A stretch of 64,000 nucleotides of DNA from Enemella dayhoffiae (lineage in GTDB: Bacteria; Actinomycetota; Actinomycetes; Propionibacteriales; Propionibacteriaceae): NCBI RefSeq assembly GCF_002250625.1, contig NZ_NMVQ01000001.1:434001-498000 (forward strand), read 5' to 3'. Position numbers and translations under genes: made by a program. Below the pieces are notes generated by a model, which was not told the origin of the DNA, searched no databases, and saw only the letters and a list, made by a program, of their open reading frames with translations. How positions within the stretch are numbered: position 1 is the first letter of the stretch; each line of letters starts with the position of its first letter. Below, one piece after another: positions 52,550-60,203 of the stretch.

Positions 52550-52655
52550 GCGCTGGGGCGCCTCGAGTCGGCCATCCAGCGAACCCTGGTGCCAGTCAGC
52601 GATCCCTGCAGGGTTCGACCAGCAGCGATTGGATTCGCTGGATCGCTACCGGAGC

Positions 52656-53249
52656 TCAGACGGGGTCCTTGAGGTAGGTGTTGAAGTAGCACCGCAGCGC
52701 CTCGACCATGTTGACGCTGCTGGGGTCATAGAGCCACTGGATCTGCAGCCCGTCCATCAGCGCGGTGAACGAGGAACCGAGGAGCGCCGGGTCGACCCCC
52801 TCGCGCAGCTCCCCATCGCGGGCCAGGTCATCGAAGATCTGCTGGTTGATCCCGACGATCTTGCGATAGCGCTGGGTGAAGTAGTCGTGCGCCGGGTGAT
52901 CCGGATCGGTCGACTCGGCCGAGAGGGTGGCGAACAGTTCGACCATCCCCGGGATGGTCGCGTTGTGCGCCGCGAGCTCGAGCACCCGCTTCACGTGTTC
53001 GCGTGCGCTGGGCTGCTCCTTCAGGTGGAACACATCGTCGTTGGTGTTGTCCCGACGCTCCAGGACCGCGCTCAACAGTTCCTGCTTGGAGTGGAAGTGA
53101 TACAGCAGCCCGGGGTGGGTGATGCCCACTCGCTGGGCGATGTCGCGGAGCGAGGTGCCCCGATATCCCACTTCACCGAACAACTCGACCGCGGCCGCGA
53201 GGATCTGCTCGCGACGGCGACCGCCCTTGGTTCCCGTTTCCCCGGCCAT
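52656..53249 (-). CDS. TetR-family regulator between dnaA and the origin
   Basis: 197 residues from ATG 53249. HTH: RREQILAAAVELFGEVGYRGTSLRDIAQRVGITHPGLLYHFHSKQELLSAVL. The rest is helical with AHNATIPGMVELFATLSAEST. Its own promoter zone contains two ACTGACCAGT operators 22 bases apart. No obvious target gene besides itself is adjacent; the DnaA-box cluster begins just beyond the operators. Placement here is unusual. Confidence 0.88.
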   Translation of the reverse strand: MAGETGTKGGRRREQILAAAVELFGEVGYRGTSLRDIAQRVGITHPGLLYHFHSKQELLSAVLERRDNTNDDVFHLKEQPSAREHVKRVLELAAHNATIPGMVELFATLSAESTDPDHPAHDYFTQRYRKIVGINQQIFDDLARDGELREGVDPALLGSSFTALMDGLQIQWLYDPSSVNMVEALRCYFNTYLKDPV

Positions 53250-53265
53250 GGACCAATCCTGCCAG

Positions 53266-53299
53266 AAACTGACCAGTAGGACAGGAGAAACTGACCAGT
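53266..53299. promoter_or_regulatory. Two TetR operators, AAACTGACCAGT, 22 bases apart
   Basis: Identical 12-mers at 53266-53277 and 53288-53299. Each contains ACTGACCAGT with palindromic ACTG/CAGT ends. The 22-base period is two helical turns, so two dimers would sit on the same DNA face, 17 bases upstream of the TetR start. Confidence 0.7.
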
Positions 53300-53309
53300 G
53301 GATGGTGAT

Positions 53310-53550
53310 CGAGCGATCCCACAGTACCTGTGGGCCGCTGCACCCTCTTTTCCACAGCGTCGACGGCTCGCTGTGGGGACCGGGTGATCGCCGGCGGACA
53401 ATCCGCAGATCCTCCCCGTGTGATTTCAGGTTCTGCACAGCCGCGGAAGGGCAAGTTCTGCCCGCTGACGAGCCCGAACGCGGGTTATCCACAGAACCCA
53501 CAGGGCCTATGACGAAGATGAAATTACAAAGTCATCCATTTCTTCCAAGT
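53310..53550. other. oriC: Candidate origin of replication (oriC)
   Basis: Non-coding stretch with a perfect DnaA box TTATCCACA at 53485-53493, a one-mismatch box TTTTCCACA at 53348-53356, and further weak boxes (CCCACAG..CTGTGGG at about 53317, TGTGGGGAC at 53372, CCCACAGGG at 53498), followed by an A/T-rich run (about 53508-53547, including GATGAAATTACAAAGTCATC) that could unwind. The rich box cluster next to dnaA supports oriC, but box number is modest for an actinobacterium. Confidence 0.65.
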
Positions 53551-53661
53551 AGGTGGGTGCCCAGGTTGGGGATACCCCTTCCAGCCCCTGCGTGGTTCTG
53601 GCTACTGTGAGCCAGCACACAGGAAAGAGGTCACCCATGCGGCGTACCAGGCTCTCCTGCC

Positions 53662-54108
53662 TTGCTGCTGCTCATCACCCTGCTGATCGGCCTGGTCCAG
53701 GGGGTCGCGCCTCGGGCGTACGCCGCCCCGACGCCGGCCACGCCGCGGGTCAGCTGGCCCGCCGGCGGGCACGTCTACTGGAACCCGAGCACCGGCGCGC
53801 ACCCGGTCTGGGGGGAGATCTATCGCCGCTGGGCGGAACTGCGCTACGAGAACGGGCGGATGGGTTATCCGGTGAGCGATGAGAACTGTGGTCTGGTCGG
53901 CGGCGGGTGCTTCCAGCTGTTCCAGGGCGGCTTGGTCTACTGGTCGCCGGCCTCTGGGGCGTACCCGGTGTGGGGGCTGATCCGCGATTCCTGGGCGGCC
54001 AGCGGCTGGGAACGCGGCCGGTGGGGCTATCCGACCGGCCCGGAGATCTGCGAACCGCGGCACTGCTGGCAGTCCTTCCAGGGCGGGGTGCTGGACGTCC
54101 GCTGGTGA
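53662..54108 (+). pseudogene. LGFP-repeat secreted protein with a frameshifted start
   Basis: The body encodes LGFP-type repeats (RWAELRYENGRMGYPVSDE, GGCFQLFQGGLVYWSPASGAYPVWGLIRDSWAASGWERGRWGYPTGPEI), cell-wall-associated modules in actinobacteria. A good ribosome site (GGAAAGAGG) and ATG at 53637 start MRRTRLSC, but the hydrophobic signal core LLLLITLLIGLVQG lies one frame over, from TTG 53662. A one-base insertion near 53660 (or a sequencing error) would explain this; the TTG start alone would lack the positive N-terminus. Confidence 0.65.
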
Positions 54109-54153
54109 AACCGCTGGTGAACCTGCTGGGGCGTACGCCATTAGGCTGAGCGG

Positions 54154-55587
54154 GTGCGCTATCACTCCACCCGGACCCCGGCCGGCGAAGGCCTGCAGTT
54201 CTGCGACATCCTGCTCGCCGGTCTGGCCCCGGACGGCGGGTTGTACCTGCCGGAGCAGTATCCGGACATCACCGGATTGCTGCCCGGCTGGCGGAAGCTG
54301 CTCGCCGAGCAGGGGTACGCCGCCGTGGCGGCCGAGGTGCTGGGGCTGTTCGTCGACGACATCCCCGAGGCCGAGCTGCAGCGGATCTGCGCCGCGGCGT
54401 ACAGCACCGACAACTTCGCCAGCGCCGACATCGTCCCGGTCAGCGAGCTGGGCGCGAACCGTTGGCTGGCGCACCTGTCCGACGGGCCGACGGCGGCGTT
54501 CAAGGACATGGCGATGCAGCTGCTCGGGCGGCTGTTCGAGTATGAGCTGGAACGCCGCGGCGAGAACCTGACCGTGCTCGGCGCAACCAGCGGGGACACC
54601 GGCTCGGCGGCCGAATATGCGATGCGCGGCCGGGACAACCTGACGGTGTTCATGCTCACTCCGCGCGGGCGGATGACCCCGTTCCAGCAGGCGCAGATGT
54701 TCAGCCTCGATGAGCCGAACATCCACAACCTCGCCGTCGACGGGGTGTTCGATGACTGCCAGGACCTGGTCAAGGCGGTGAACTCCGACGCCGCGTTCAA
54801 GGCCCGGCACCGGATCGGCGCGGTCAACTCGATCAACTGGGCGCGGCTGGTCGCCCAGGTGACCTACTACGTGGTGGCCTGGCTGCGGGTGACGTCGAGT
54901 GAGAGCGAGAAGGTCACCTTCTGCGTACCGACCGGCAACTTCGGCAACATCTGCGCGGGTCACGTGGCGCGGCAGATGGGGCTGCCGATCGGCCGGCTGC
55001 TGCTGGCCACCAACGAGAACAACGTGCTCGATGAGTTCTTCCGCACCGGGGTCTATCGGGTCCGCGCGGCCGCCGAGACCCACGAGACCTCCAGCCCGTC
55101 GATGGACATCTCGAAGGCGTCCAACTTCGAGCGGTTCGTGCACGACCTCTTCGCCGGGGACGCAGACCGGGTGCGTGAGCTGTTCGCCGAGCGGCTGGTG
55201 ACCGACGGGTTCTTCGACCTGTCGGGTACGCCGGAGTTCGCGGGGCTGGGCGGGCGGTTCGGGTTCGCCTCGGCGTCCTCGACGCACGCGGATCGGCTGG
55301 CCACCATCGAGCGGACCTGGCGGGAGCACCGGGTGCTGATCGACCCGCACACCGCTGACGGGGTGAAGGTGGCCGACGAGCTGGCTCGCGACGACGAGTC
55401 GGTGGTGATCCTGGAGACCGCGCTGCCGGTGAAATTCGCCGCGACGATCCGCGAGGCGGTGGACCGTGAACCCGATCGCCCCGAGGCGTTCGTCGGCATC
55501 GAGGACCTGCCGCGACACGTCGTCGACCTGCCCAACGACGTCGACGCCGTGAAACGCTTCATCACCGAACGCCTGTCCGGTGGCTGA
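54154..55587 (+). CDS. thrC: Threonine synthase
   Basis: 477 residues from GTG 54154, the long form. PLP enzyme converting O-phosphohomoserine to threonine. Seen: N-terminal YHSTRTPAGEGLQFCDILLAGLAPDGGLYLP, the PLP lysine in LSDGPTAAFKDMAMQLLG, the phosphate loop GATSGDTGSAAEYA, and PTGNFGNICAGH. Lies within the dnaA-dnaN interval, an unusual place. Confidence 0.95.
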   Translation: MRYHSTRTPAGEGLQFCDILLAGLAPDGGLYLPEQYPDITGLLPGWRKLLAEQGYAAVAAEVLGLFVDDIPEAELQRICAAAYSTDNFASADIVPVSELGANRWLAHLSDGPTAAFKDMAMQLLGRLFEYELERRGENLTVLGATSGDTGSAAEYAMRGRDNLTVFMLTPRGRMTPFQQAQMFSLDEPNIHNLAVDGVFDDCQDLVKAVNSDAAFKARHRIGAVNSINWARLVAQVTYYVVAWLRVTSSESEKVTFCVPTGNFGNICAGHVARQMGLPIGRLLLATNENNVLDEFFRTGVYRVRAAAETHETSSPSMDISKASNFERFVHDLFAGDADRVRELFAERLVTDGFFDLSGTPEFAGLGGRFGFASASSTHADRLATIERTWREHRVLIDPHTADGVKVADELARDDESVVILETALPVKFAATIREAVDREPDRPEAFVGIEDLPRHVVDLPNDVDAVKRFITERLSGG

Positions 55588-55613
55588 GCCTGTCGGTGGC
55601 TGAGCCTGTCGAA
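55584..55613 (-). repeat. Two tandem copies of the dispersed repeat overlapping the thrC stop
   Basis: CTGAGCCTGTCGGTGG and CTGAGCCTGTCGAAG stand head to tail; the TGA of the first copy provides the thrC stop codon. Confidence 0.85.
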
Positions 55614-55645
55614 GTCACCTCGACGGGGCGGCGTACGGTCGAGGT

Positions 55646-56170
55646 ATGGCTGAGATCACCTTGCACCGTGGAGACATCACGACCGATGCCGAGTCCGACG
55701 CGATCGTCAACGCGGCCAACTCGAGCCTGCTCGGCGGAGGCGGGGTCGACGGGGCGATCCATCGCGCGGCCGGTCCGGACCTGCTGGCCGAGTGCCGCAC
55801 GCTCGGCGGCTGCGCGACCGGTGACGCGAAGATCACCAGGGCGGGCAGGCTCCCGGTCGAGCACGTGATCCACACCGTGGGTCCGGTCTGGCACGGCGGA
55901 AGCCGTGGCGAGCCGGAACTGCTCGCCGCCTGCTATCGCCGCTCGATCGAGCTGGCGGCCGAGCACGGCTGCGCCCGGGTGGCGTTCCCGGCAGTGAGCT
56001 GCGGCGTCTACGGCTATCCGCTCGACCAGGCTGCTCGGATCGCGATCGACAGCGTACGCCAGGCCATGGCCGTGCACCCAGAGGTCACCGAGGCACGGTT
56101 CTGGTTGTTCGACGACAAGGCGTACGCCGCCTTCGAGACCGCCTTGTCCGAGCCAACCCCGGTGACCTAA
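55646..56170 (+). CDS. Macro-domain protein (O-acetyl-ADP-ribose deacetylase type)
   Basis: 174 residues. [26 protein letters not shown] with the catalytic Asn and Asp, [22 protein letters not shown], and [20 protein letters not shown] identify a MacroD-type deacetylase of O-acetyl-ADP-ribose or mono-ADP-ribosyl groups. Complete single domain. Confidence 0.93.
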   Translation: MAEITLHRGDITTDAESDAIVNAANSSLLGGGGVDGAIHRAAGPDLLAECRTLGGCATGDAKITRAGRLPVEHVIHTVGPVWHGGSRGEPELLAACYRRSIELAAEHGCARVAFPAVSCGVYGYPLDQAARIAIDSVRQAMAVHPEVTEARFWLFDDKAYAAFETALSEPTPVT

Positions 56171-56188
56171 AGTTAGGGTCACCTAACA
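56161..56188. promoter_or_regulatory. Iron-box-like palindromic element before the DedA-like gene
   Basis: GGTGACCTAA and TTAGGGTCACC face each other across AG, overlapping the macro-domain stop (TAA), and GTTAGG-GTCA-CCTAAC forms a second palindrome. TTAGG/CCTAA elements are the core of DtxR/IdeR boxes, but the spacing here differs from the 19-base consensus. Either a metal-regulator site for the next gene or a small terminator. Confidence 0.4.
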
Positions 56189-56203
56189 GACGGGACGATC
56201 ACG

Positions 56204-56749
56204 ATGGAGTGGGTGCGGCAGCTGCCCCTGGCGGAGAGCATCGCGGTGCTGTTCGTGATCGTGATGCTGCGGGCCAACGCCACCTATTGGATCGGCCGCG
56301 GTGCGGCCGCCGGGGTGATCCGGTTGACCCGCAACCGAGCCCCGTCGCCGCGCCGCGCCCGGGCCCGACAGCGCGCCGAGGCGCTGATCGCGCGCTGGGG
56401 CGTACTGGCGGTCCCGTTCTCCTTCCTCACCATCGGCATCCAGACCGCCGTCAACGCCGCCGCCGGCGCGCTGCGGATGCCGCTGCGGCGTTATCTGCCG
56501 GCGGTGATCGTCGGTTCGGTGATCTGGGCGTGCCTGTACGCCACCGCGGGCCTGGCGGTGATCAGTGCCGCCATCGGGCTGGCCCTGCACTCGCCGTTGC
56601 TGATCGGCGCCCTGCTCGTCGCGGCGCTCGTCGTCGCCGGGTTCGTGCTGTGGCGCCGCCGATCGGGGCCGGCGAAGTGCGAGTCGGAGGAGCCGGCGGT
56701 GCGGACCGACTCCGACGCCGAGGATCCGCTGGTCCCGCCGACGCGCTGA
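56204..56749 (+). CDS. DedA/VTT-domain-like membrane protein
   Basis: 181 residues. Several hydrophobic helices with the SNARE-associated/VTT pattern: RYLPAVIVGSVIWACLYATAGL preceded by FSFLTIGIQTAVNAAAGALRMPLR. DedA-family proteins flip lipids such as undecaprenyl phosphate. Shorter than typical DedA (about 200) and the Glu/Asp-rich start is altered, so a distant member. Acidic C-terminal tail. Confidence 0.75.
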   Translation: MEWVRQLPLAESIAVLFVIVMLRANATYWIGRGAAAGVIRLTRNRAPSPRRARARQRAEALIARWGVLAVPFSFLTIGIQTAVNAAAGALRMPLRRYLPAVIVGSVIWACLYATAGLAVISAAIGLALHSPLLIGALLVAALVVAGFVLWRRRSGPAKCESEEPAVRTDSDAEDPLVPPTR

Positions 56750-56781
56750 GTTCGCTTTGGCCCCTCGATGGACAATGGGGC

Positions 56782-57921
56782 ATGCCCACTCGACCAGCCA
56801 CCCTGCTCGGCGCCCTGCCAGCCGCACTGCTGCTGGTCGCCTGCAGCCCCGGACCTGGCGTCCAGGATCCACAACCCAGTACCCCGGTGCAGACCGCCCC
56901 GACGCCCTCGGCCGCCCCGGCGACGCCGACCGGCTCGCCGAGTCAGCCGGCCACGCCGGGCCAGGCGCCCAGCACACCGGCCCAGGCGCCGCTGCCGGCC
57001 GGCGACTTCGAAACCGACCTGGACGTTCCGTGGGGTCTGGCCCGGATGCCCGACGGGTCGGTCCTGGTGACCGAGCGCGACACCGCGCAGGTGCTGCGGC
57101 TGGCGCTGGGCAAGTCGGTCATCCTCGGTCAGGTGCCCGGGGTACGCCCCAACGGCGAGGGCGGACTGCACGGGATCGCCGTCGACCCGACCGATCCGCA
57201 GGTGTTCTTCGTGCACTTCGCGGCCGGTAGCGACAACAAGGTGGCCCGGCTGCGGCTCGCCGGCACCGGGTTCACCGTCGAGCGGGTGATCGTCGAGGGC
57301 ATCCCCGCCGCGGCGATCCACAACGGCGGCCGGCTGGCGTTCGGACCCGACGGGTTCCTCTACATCGCTACCGGCGACGGCAACCGGACCGGGAACGCCC
57401 AGGACCGGAACTCGCTGGGCGGCAAGATCCTGCGCGTCGACCGCGATGGCAACTCGCCCCCCGGAAACCCGTTCGGCAACAGCGTCTGGACCCTCGGCCA
57501 CCGCAACGTCCAGGGCCTGGCCTGGGACCAGCAGGGACGGATGTTTGCCTCCGAGTTCGGCCAGAACCGCTTCGACGAGGTCAACCTGATCGAGCCGGGC
57601 AGGAACTACGGCTGGCCGCGGGTCGAGGGCATGGGCAACGACCCGGCGTACACCAACCCGCTGCACGTCTGGGGCACCGACGACGCCTCCCCCTCGGGCC
57701 TGGCATACCTGAACGGCAACCTGTGGATGGCCGCGCTGAAGGGTCAGGGCGTCTGGCGGATCCCGCTCGACGGCGGTGCCCCGGAGAAGCTGCTCACCGA
57801 CCGCGGCCGGATCCGCACCATCGAGCCGACCGGTGACGGCGGGCTGTTCGTGGTCACCTCGAACACCTACCGGGGTACGCCGAAGGCCGGCGATGACCGG
57901 ATCATCGTCTGGCGGCCGTGA
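56782..57921 (+). CDS. PQQ-dependent sugar dehydrogenase family lipoprotein (glucose/sorbosone type)
   Basis: 379 residues from ATG 56782. Lipobox LLVAC (Cys near 21), Pro/Thr linker, then a six-bladed propeller: ETDLDVPWGLARMPDGSVLVTER, GGLHGIAVDP, HNGGRLAFGPDGFLYIATGDG, LGHRNVQGLAWDQQGRMFASEFGQN, EVNLIEPGRNYGWP. The His and Arg positions of the family are present. Probably an extracytoplasmic aldose dehydrogenase, though many actinobacterial members lack proven activity. Confidence 0.88.
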   Translation: MPTRPATLLGALPAALLLVACSPGPGVQDPQPSTPVQTAPTPSAAPATPTGSPSQPATPGQAPSTPAQAPLPAGDFETDLDVPWGLARMPDGSVLVTERDTAQVLRLALGKSVILGQVPGVRPNGEGGLHGIAVDPTDPQVFFVHFAAGSDNKVARLRLAGTGFTVERVIVEGIPAAAIHNGGRLAFGPDGFLYIATGDGNRTGNAQDRNSLGGKILRVDRDGNSPPGNPFGNSVWTLGHRNVQGLAWDQQGRMFASEFGQNRFDEVNLIEPGRNYGWPRVEGMGNDPAYTNPLHVWGTDDASPSGLAYLNGNLWMAALKGQGVWRIPLDGGAPEKLLTDRGRIRTIEPTGDGGLFVVTSNTYRGTPKAGDDRIIVWRP

Positions 57922-57935
57922 GGCGGCCAGACGAT
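57904..57935 (+). terminator. Hairpin with the stop codon in its loop
   Basis: ATCGTCTGGC pairs with GCCAGACGAT, ten bases perfect, with an inner GCC-GTGA-GGC extension; the TGA stop of the sugar dehydrogenase gene is in the loop. No T-run, but it separates this gene from dnaN. Confidence 0.65.
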
Positions 57936-57960
57936 CGACCCGGAGCCGCACCGCGCCACA

Positions 57961-57989
57961 TGGACCGCCCCCATCCTGGTCGATATGAT
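57961..57989 (+). promoter_or_regulatory. Predicted promoter of dnaN
   Basis: TGGACC and TATGAT separated by 17 bases, about 56 bases before the dnaN start. Indicates dnaN is transcribed independently of dnaA, as the gene separation requires. Confidence 0.6.
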
Positions 57990-58044
57990 CAACATCCCGC
58001 GTGCCGGATTGACACGTGGTGATCACCCCTGTCGAGGAGCGATA

Positions 58045-59205
58045 GTGAAGATCCGCCTGGAGCGCGACGTCTTGGCCGAGGCCGTGGCGTGGGCCGCCCG
58101 CAGTCTGCCGACCCGCCCCAGCGTGCCGATCCTGGCCGGCCTGCTGATCCGCGCGAGCAACTCCGGGGTGGTGCTGTCCTGCTTCGACCACGAGACCTCC
58201 GCGCAGATCAACGTCAAGGCCCAGGTCGCCGACGACGGTGAGGCGCTGGTCTCCGGACGGCTGCTGGCCGACATCTGCCGCTCGCTGCCGAACAAGCCGG
58301 TCGACATCAGCGCCGACGACTCGCGGATGGAACTGGTCTGCGGGTCGGCCCGCTTCACCCTGCAGACCCTGCCGGTCGCCGAATATCCGGCGCTGCCGAC
58401 GATGCCCGAGTCGGCCGGCACCGTGGATTCGGCCGACTTCGCCGAGGCGGTCTCCCAGGTGGTCGTCGCCGCCGGCCGCGACGACCTGCTGCCGGTGTTC
58501 ACCGGCGTACGCGTCGAGATCGACGGCGACACGATGAGCCTGCTCGCCACCGACCGTTATCGGATGGCGCTGAAGGAGTTGACCTGGAATCCGGCCTCAC
58601 CGCAGGCCTCCGGCAACGCGCTGGTGCCCTCCAAGGTGCTGTCCGAGACCGCCAAGTCGATGACCTCGGGTGAGAACGTGACCATGTCGCTGGCCGCCGG
58701 CAGCGCCGGTGACGGACTGATCGGCTTCGAGGGGACCGGCCCGGGCGGCGTCCGCGAGACCACCACCCGGCTGCTGGACGGGGAGTTCCCGAAGGTACGC
58801 CACCTGATGAACATCCAGCCCGCGCTGAGCGTGCGCGCCGACACCGCCGAGCTGATCGCCGCCGCCAAGCGCGTCGCCCTGGTCGCCGAGCGGAACACCT
58901 CGCTGCGGATGATGATCGACGAGGACTCGGTGATCCTCGAGGCCGCCACCGGAGACCAGGCCCAGGCGTCCGAGGCGATCTCGGCGACGGTCACCAACCA
59001 CGCCGGCGGGGAGCCGCCGATCAAGGCCGCCGGCTTCAACCCCGCCTATCTGCTCGACGCCCTGGGGGCGCTGGACGCGCCGTTCGCGAGCTTCGCGTTC
59101 ACCGCGCCGGGCAAGCCGTGCCTGATCACCGGACTGCCCGAACTGGACGGTGAGCCGATCACCGACTATCGGCACGTGATCATGCTGATGCGGCTGCCCA
59201 GCTGA
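58045..59205 (+). CDS. dnaN: DNA polymerase III sliding clamp (beta subunit)
   Basis: 386 residues from GTG 58045, with GAGGAGC upstream. Starts KIRLERDVLAEAVAWAARSLPTRPSVPILAGLLI and ends PCLITGLPELDGEPITDYRHVIMLMRLPS, the conserved clamp ends. Three clamp domains are complete. Usually directly after dnaA and before recF; here it is 5.5 kb from dnaA and recF does not follow. Confidence 0.97.
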   Translation: MKIRLERDVLAEAVAWAARSLPTRPSVPILAGLLIRASNSGVVLSCFDHETSAQINVKAQVADDGEALVSGRLLADICRSLPNKPVDISADDSRMELVCGSARFTLQTLPVAEYPALPTMPESAGTVDSADFAEAVSQVVVAAGRDDLLPVFTGVRVEIDGDTMSLLATDRYRMALKELTWNPASPQASGNALVPSKVLSETAKSMTSGENVTMSLAAGSAGDGLIGFEGTGPGGVRETTTRLLDGEFPKVRHLMNIQPALSVRADTAELIAAAKRVALVAERNTSLRMMIDEDSVILEAATGDQAQASEAISATVTNHAGGEPPIKAAGFNPAYLLDALGALDAPFASFAFTAPGKPCLITGLPELDGEPITDYRHVIMLMRLPS

Positions 59206-59210
59206 GCCCG

Positions 59211-59227
59211 GCCGGGAACCTCCCGGC
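59211..59227 (+). terminator. Short hairpin after dnaN
   Basis: GCCGGGA-ACC-TCCCGGC, seven perfect base pairs with a three-base loop, starting six bases after the dnaN stop; no T-run. Confidence 0.4.
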
Positions 59228-59329
59228 AACCTGTGGGACCCCTGAAGACCCGCCGCACCACCGTGGCGGCTCGCCCCCTCCCGTGCCCACGATGGAACCA
59301 CTCGCACCGATCAGAAGGAGTGGTTCCCC

Positions 59330-59597
59330 ATGTTCCGCACGTACGCCGTCGCCACCGCGATCGCGGGACTGGCGCCGAGGCCCCGGTGAGTTCCGTGGTG
59401 CTCGCCCGCCGCGCACGGCGTACGCCCGGCTGCTGGTCACCAGCAGCGGACCCCTGCCCGACTGCACACCGGTGGCCGCCGCGGGATTCCAACTGTGGAT
59501 GCCGAACGGCACCGTGCAGCGCGCGGCTTCGGTCGGTCACACCGCCTGCGCCAACCCGGCGGTGAGCAACCTCACGGTCTGGCCCGTCCAGCCCTGA
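59330..59597 (+). pseudogene. Small secreted protein broken by frameshifts
   Basis: AAGGAG and ATG 59330 begin a signal peptide (MFRTYAVATAIAGL) that hits TGA at 59387. The sequence continues in another frame as AEAPVSSVVLARRAR and then in a third as TAYARLLVTSSGPLPDCTP to the stop at 59595, with two Cys (PDCTP, HTACANP). Two indels would restore a secreted protein of about 85 residues. Family unknown. Confidence 0.55.
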
Positions 59598-59635
59598 GGG
59601 CGCGGCCGTTCCCGGGTCCGGACTAGTCTGGCCGG

Positions 59636-60139
59636 GTGGCAGCAATCTGGCGGGACCTTGACCAAACACCGATCACCGCACGGGAGGCCACCCGGGAGTG
59701 GGCGCTGATGGCCCACGACATCCTGGAGGAGATCGCGCCCCGCTACGGACGATCGATCGCCTTCGACGACCTGGCCCACGAGGTGCAGCGACGCTCCGGA
59801 ATCATGACCGATCTGCCGACCCTGCAGTGGGTGCCCGACGTGCTCACCGAGGTCGGCGATCGCTGCCAGGAGTCCGGTGAGCCGCGGCTGACCGAGCTGG
59901 TCGACGCCCCCGGCAACCGGTCCACCGATGCGGTCACCCCGGCCCGGCTCGAGTGTCACCAGGCGTACGGCGCGAAGATTCCGGACTTCGACGCCCCGAA
60001 TCGCCGCAGCAGTCGCGGCGCCCGCAGCGCCACGACGCGTACGCCCAGGCCGAAGGCCGCCGAGCCGAGGCGGCGCCCGGTGTGCCCGAGCTGCTTCCTC
60101 GAGGTCCCCGAGTCCGGGATCTGCGACAACTGCGACTGA
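59636..60139 (+). CDS. Uncharacterised protein with C-terminal zinc-ribbon-like motif
   Basis: 167 residues from GTG 59636. The N-terminal 95 residues are helical and acidic (HDILEEIAPRYGRSIAFDDLAHEVQRRSG), followed by a basic Ser/Arg linker and a C-terminal CPSC..ICDNC pair that could bind zinc. It lies between dnaN and the helicase gene where recF would be expected, but shows no similarity to RecF or DciA. Confidence 0.65.
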   Translation: MAAIWRDLDQTPITAREATREWALMAHDILEEIAPRYGRSIAFDDLAHEVQRRSGIMTDLPTLQWVPDVLTEVGDRCQESGEPRLTELVDAPGNRSTDAVTPARLECHQAYGAKIPDFDAPNRRSSRGARSATTRTPRPKAAEPRRRPVCPSCFLEVPESGICDNCD

Positions 60140-60163
60140 GTTCAGGCCGCTAGTTACACCGGT

Positions 60164-60200
60164 GGGATTTTCCCCAGACTGTGCATGAAATTGTGGATAA
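60164..60200. promoter_or_regulatory. DnaA box TGTGGATAA right of dnaN
   Basis: A perfect box (complement TTATCCACA) at 60192-60200 with a weak neighbour (TTTTCCCCA near 60168), in the short gap before the converging helicase gene. May be an outlying origin element or titration site. Confidence 0.5.
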
Positions 60201-60203
60201 CTC

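Noticed and set aside
59233-59565. 110-codon plus-strand ORF after dnaN
   Set aside because: No ribosome site, Arg/Pro/Ser-rich; better explained as one frame of a broken secreted-protein gene.
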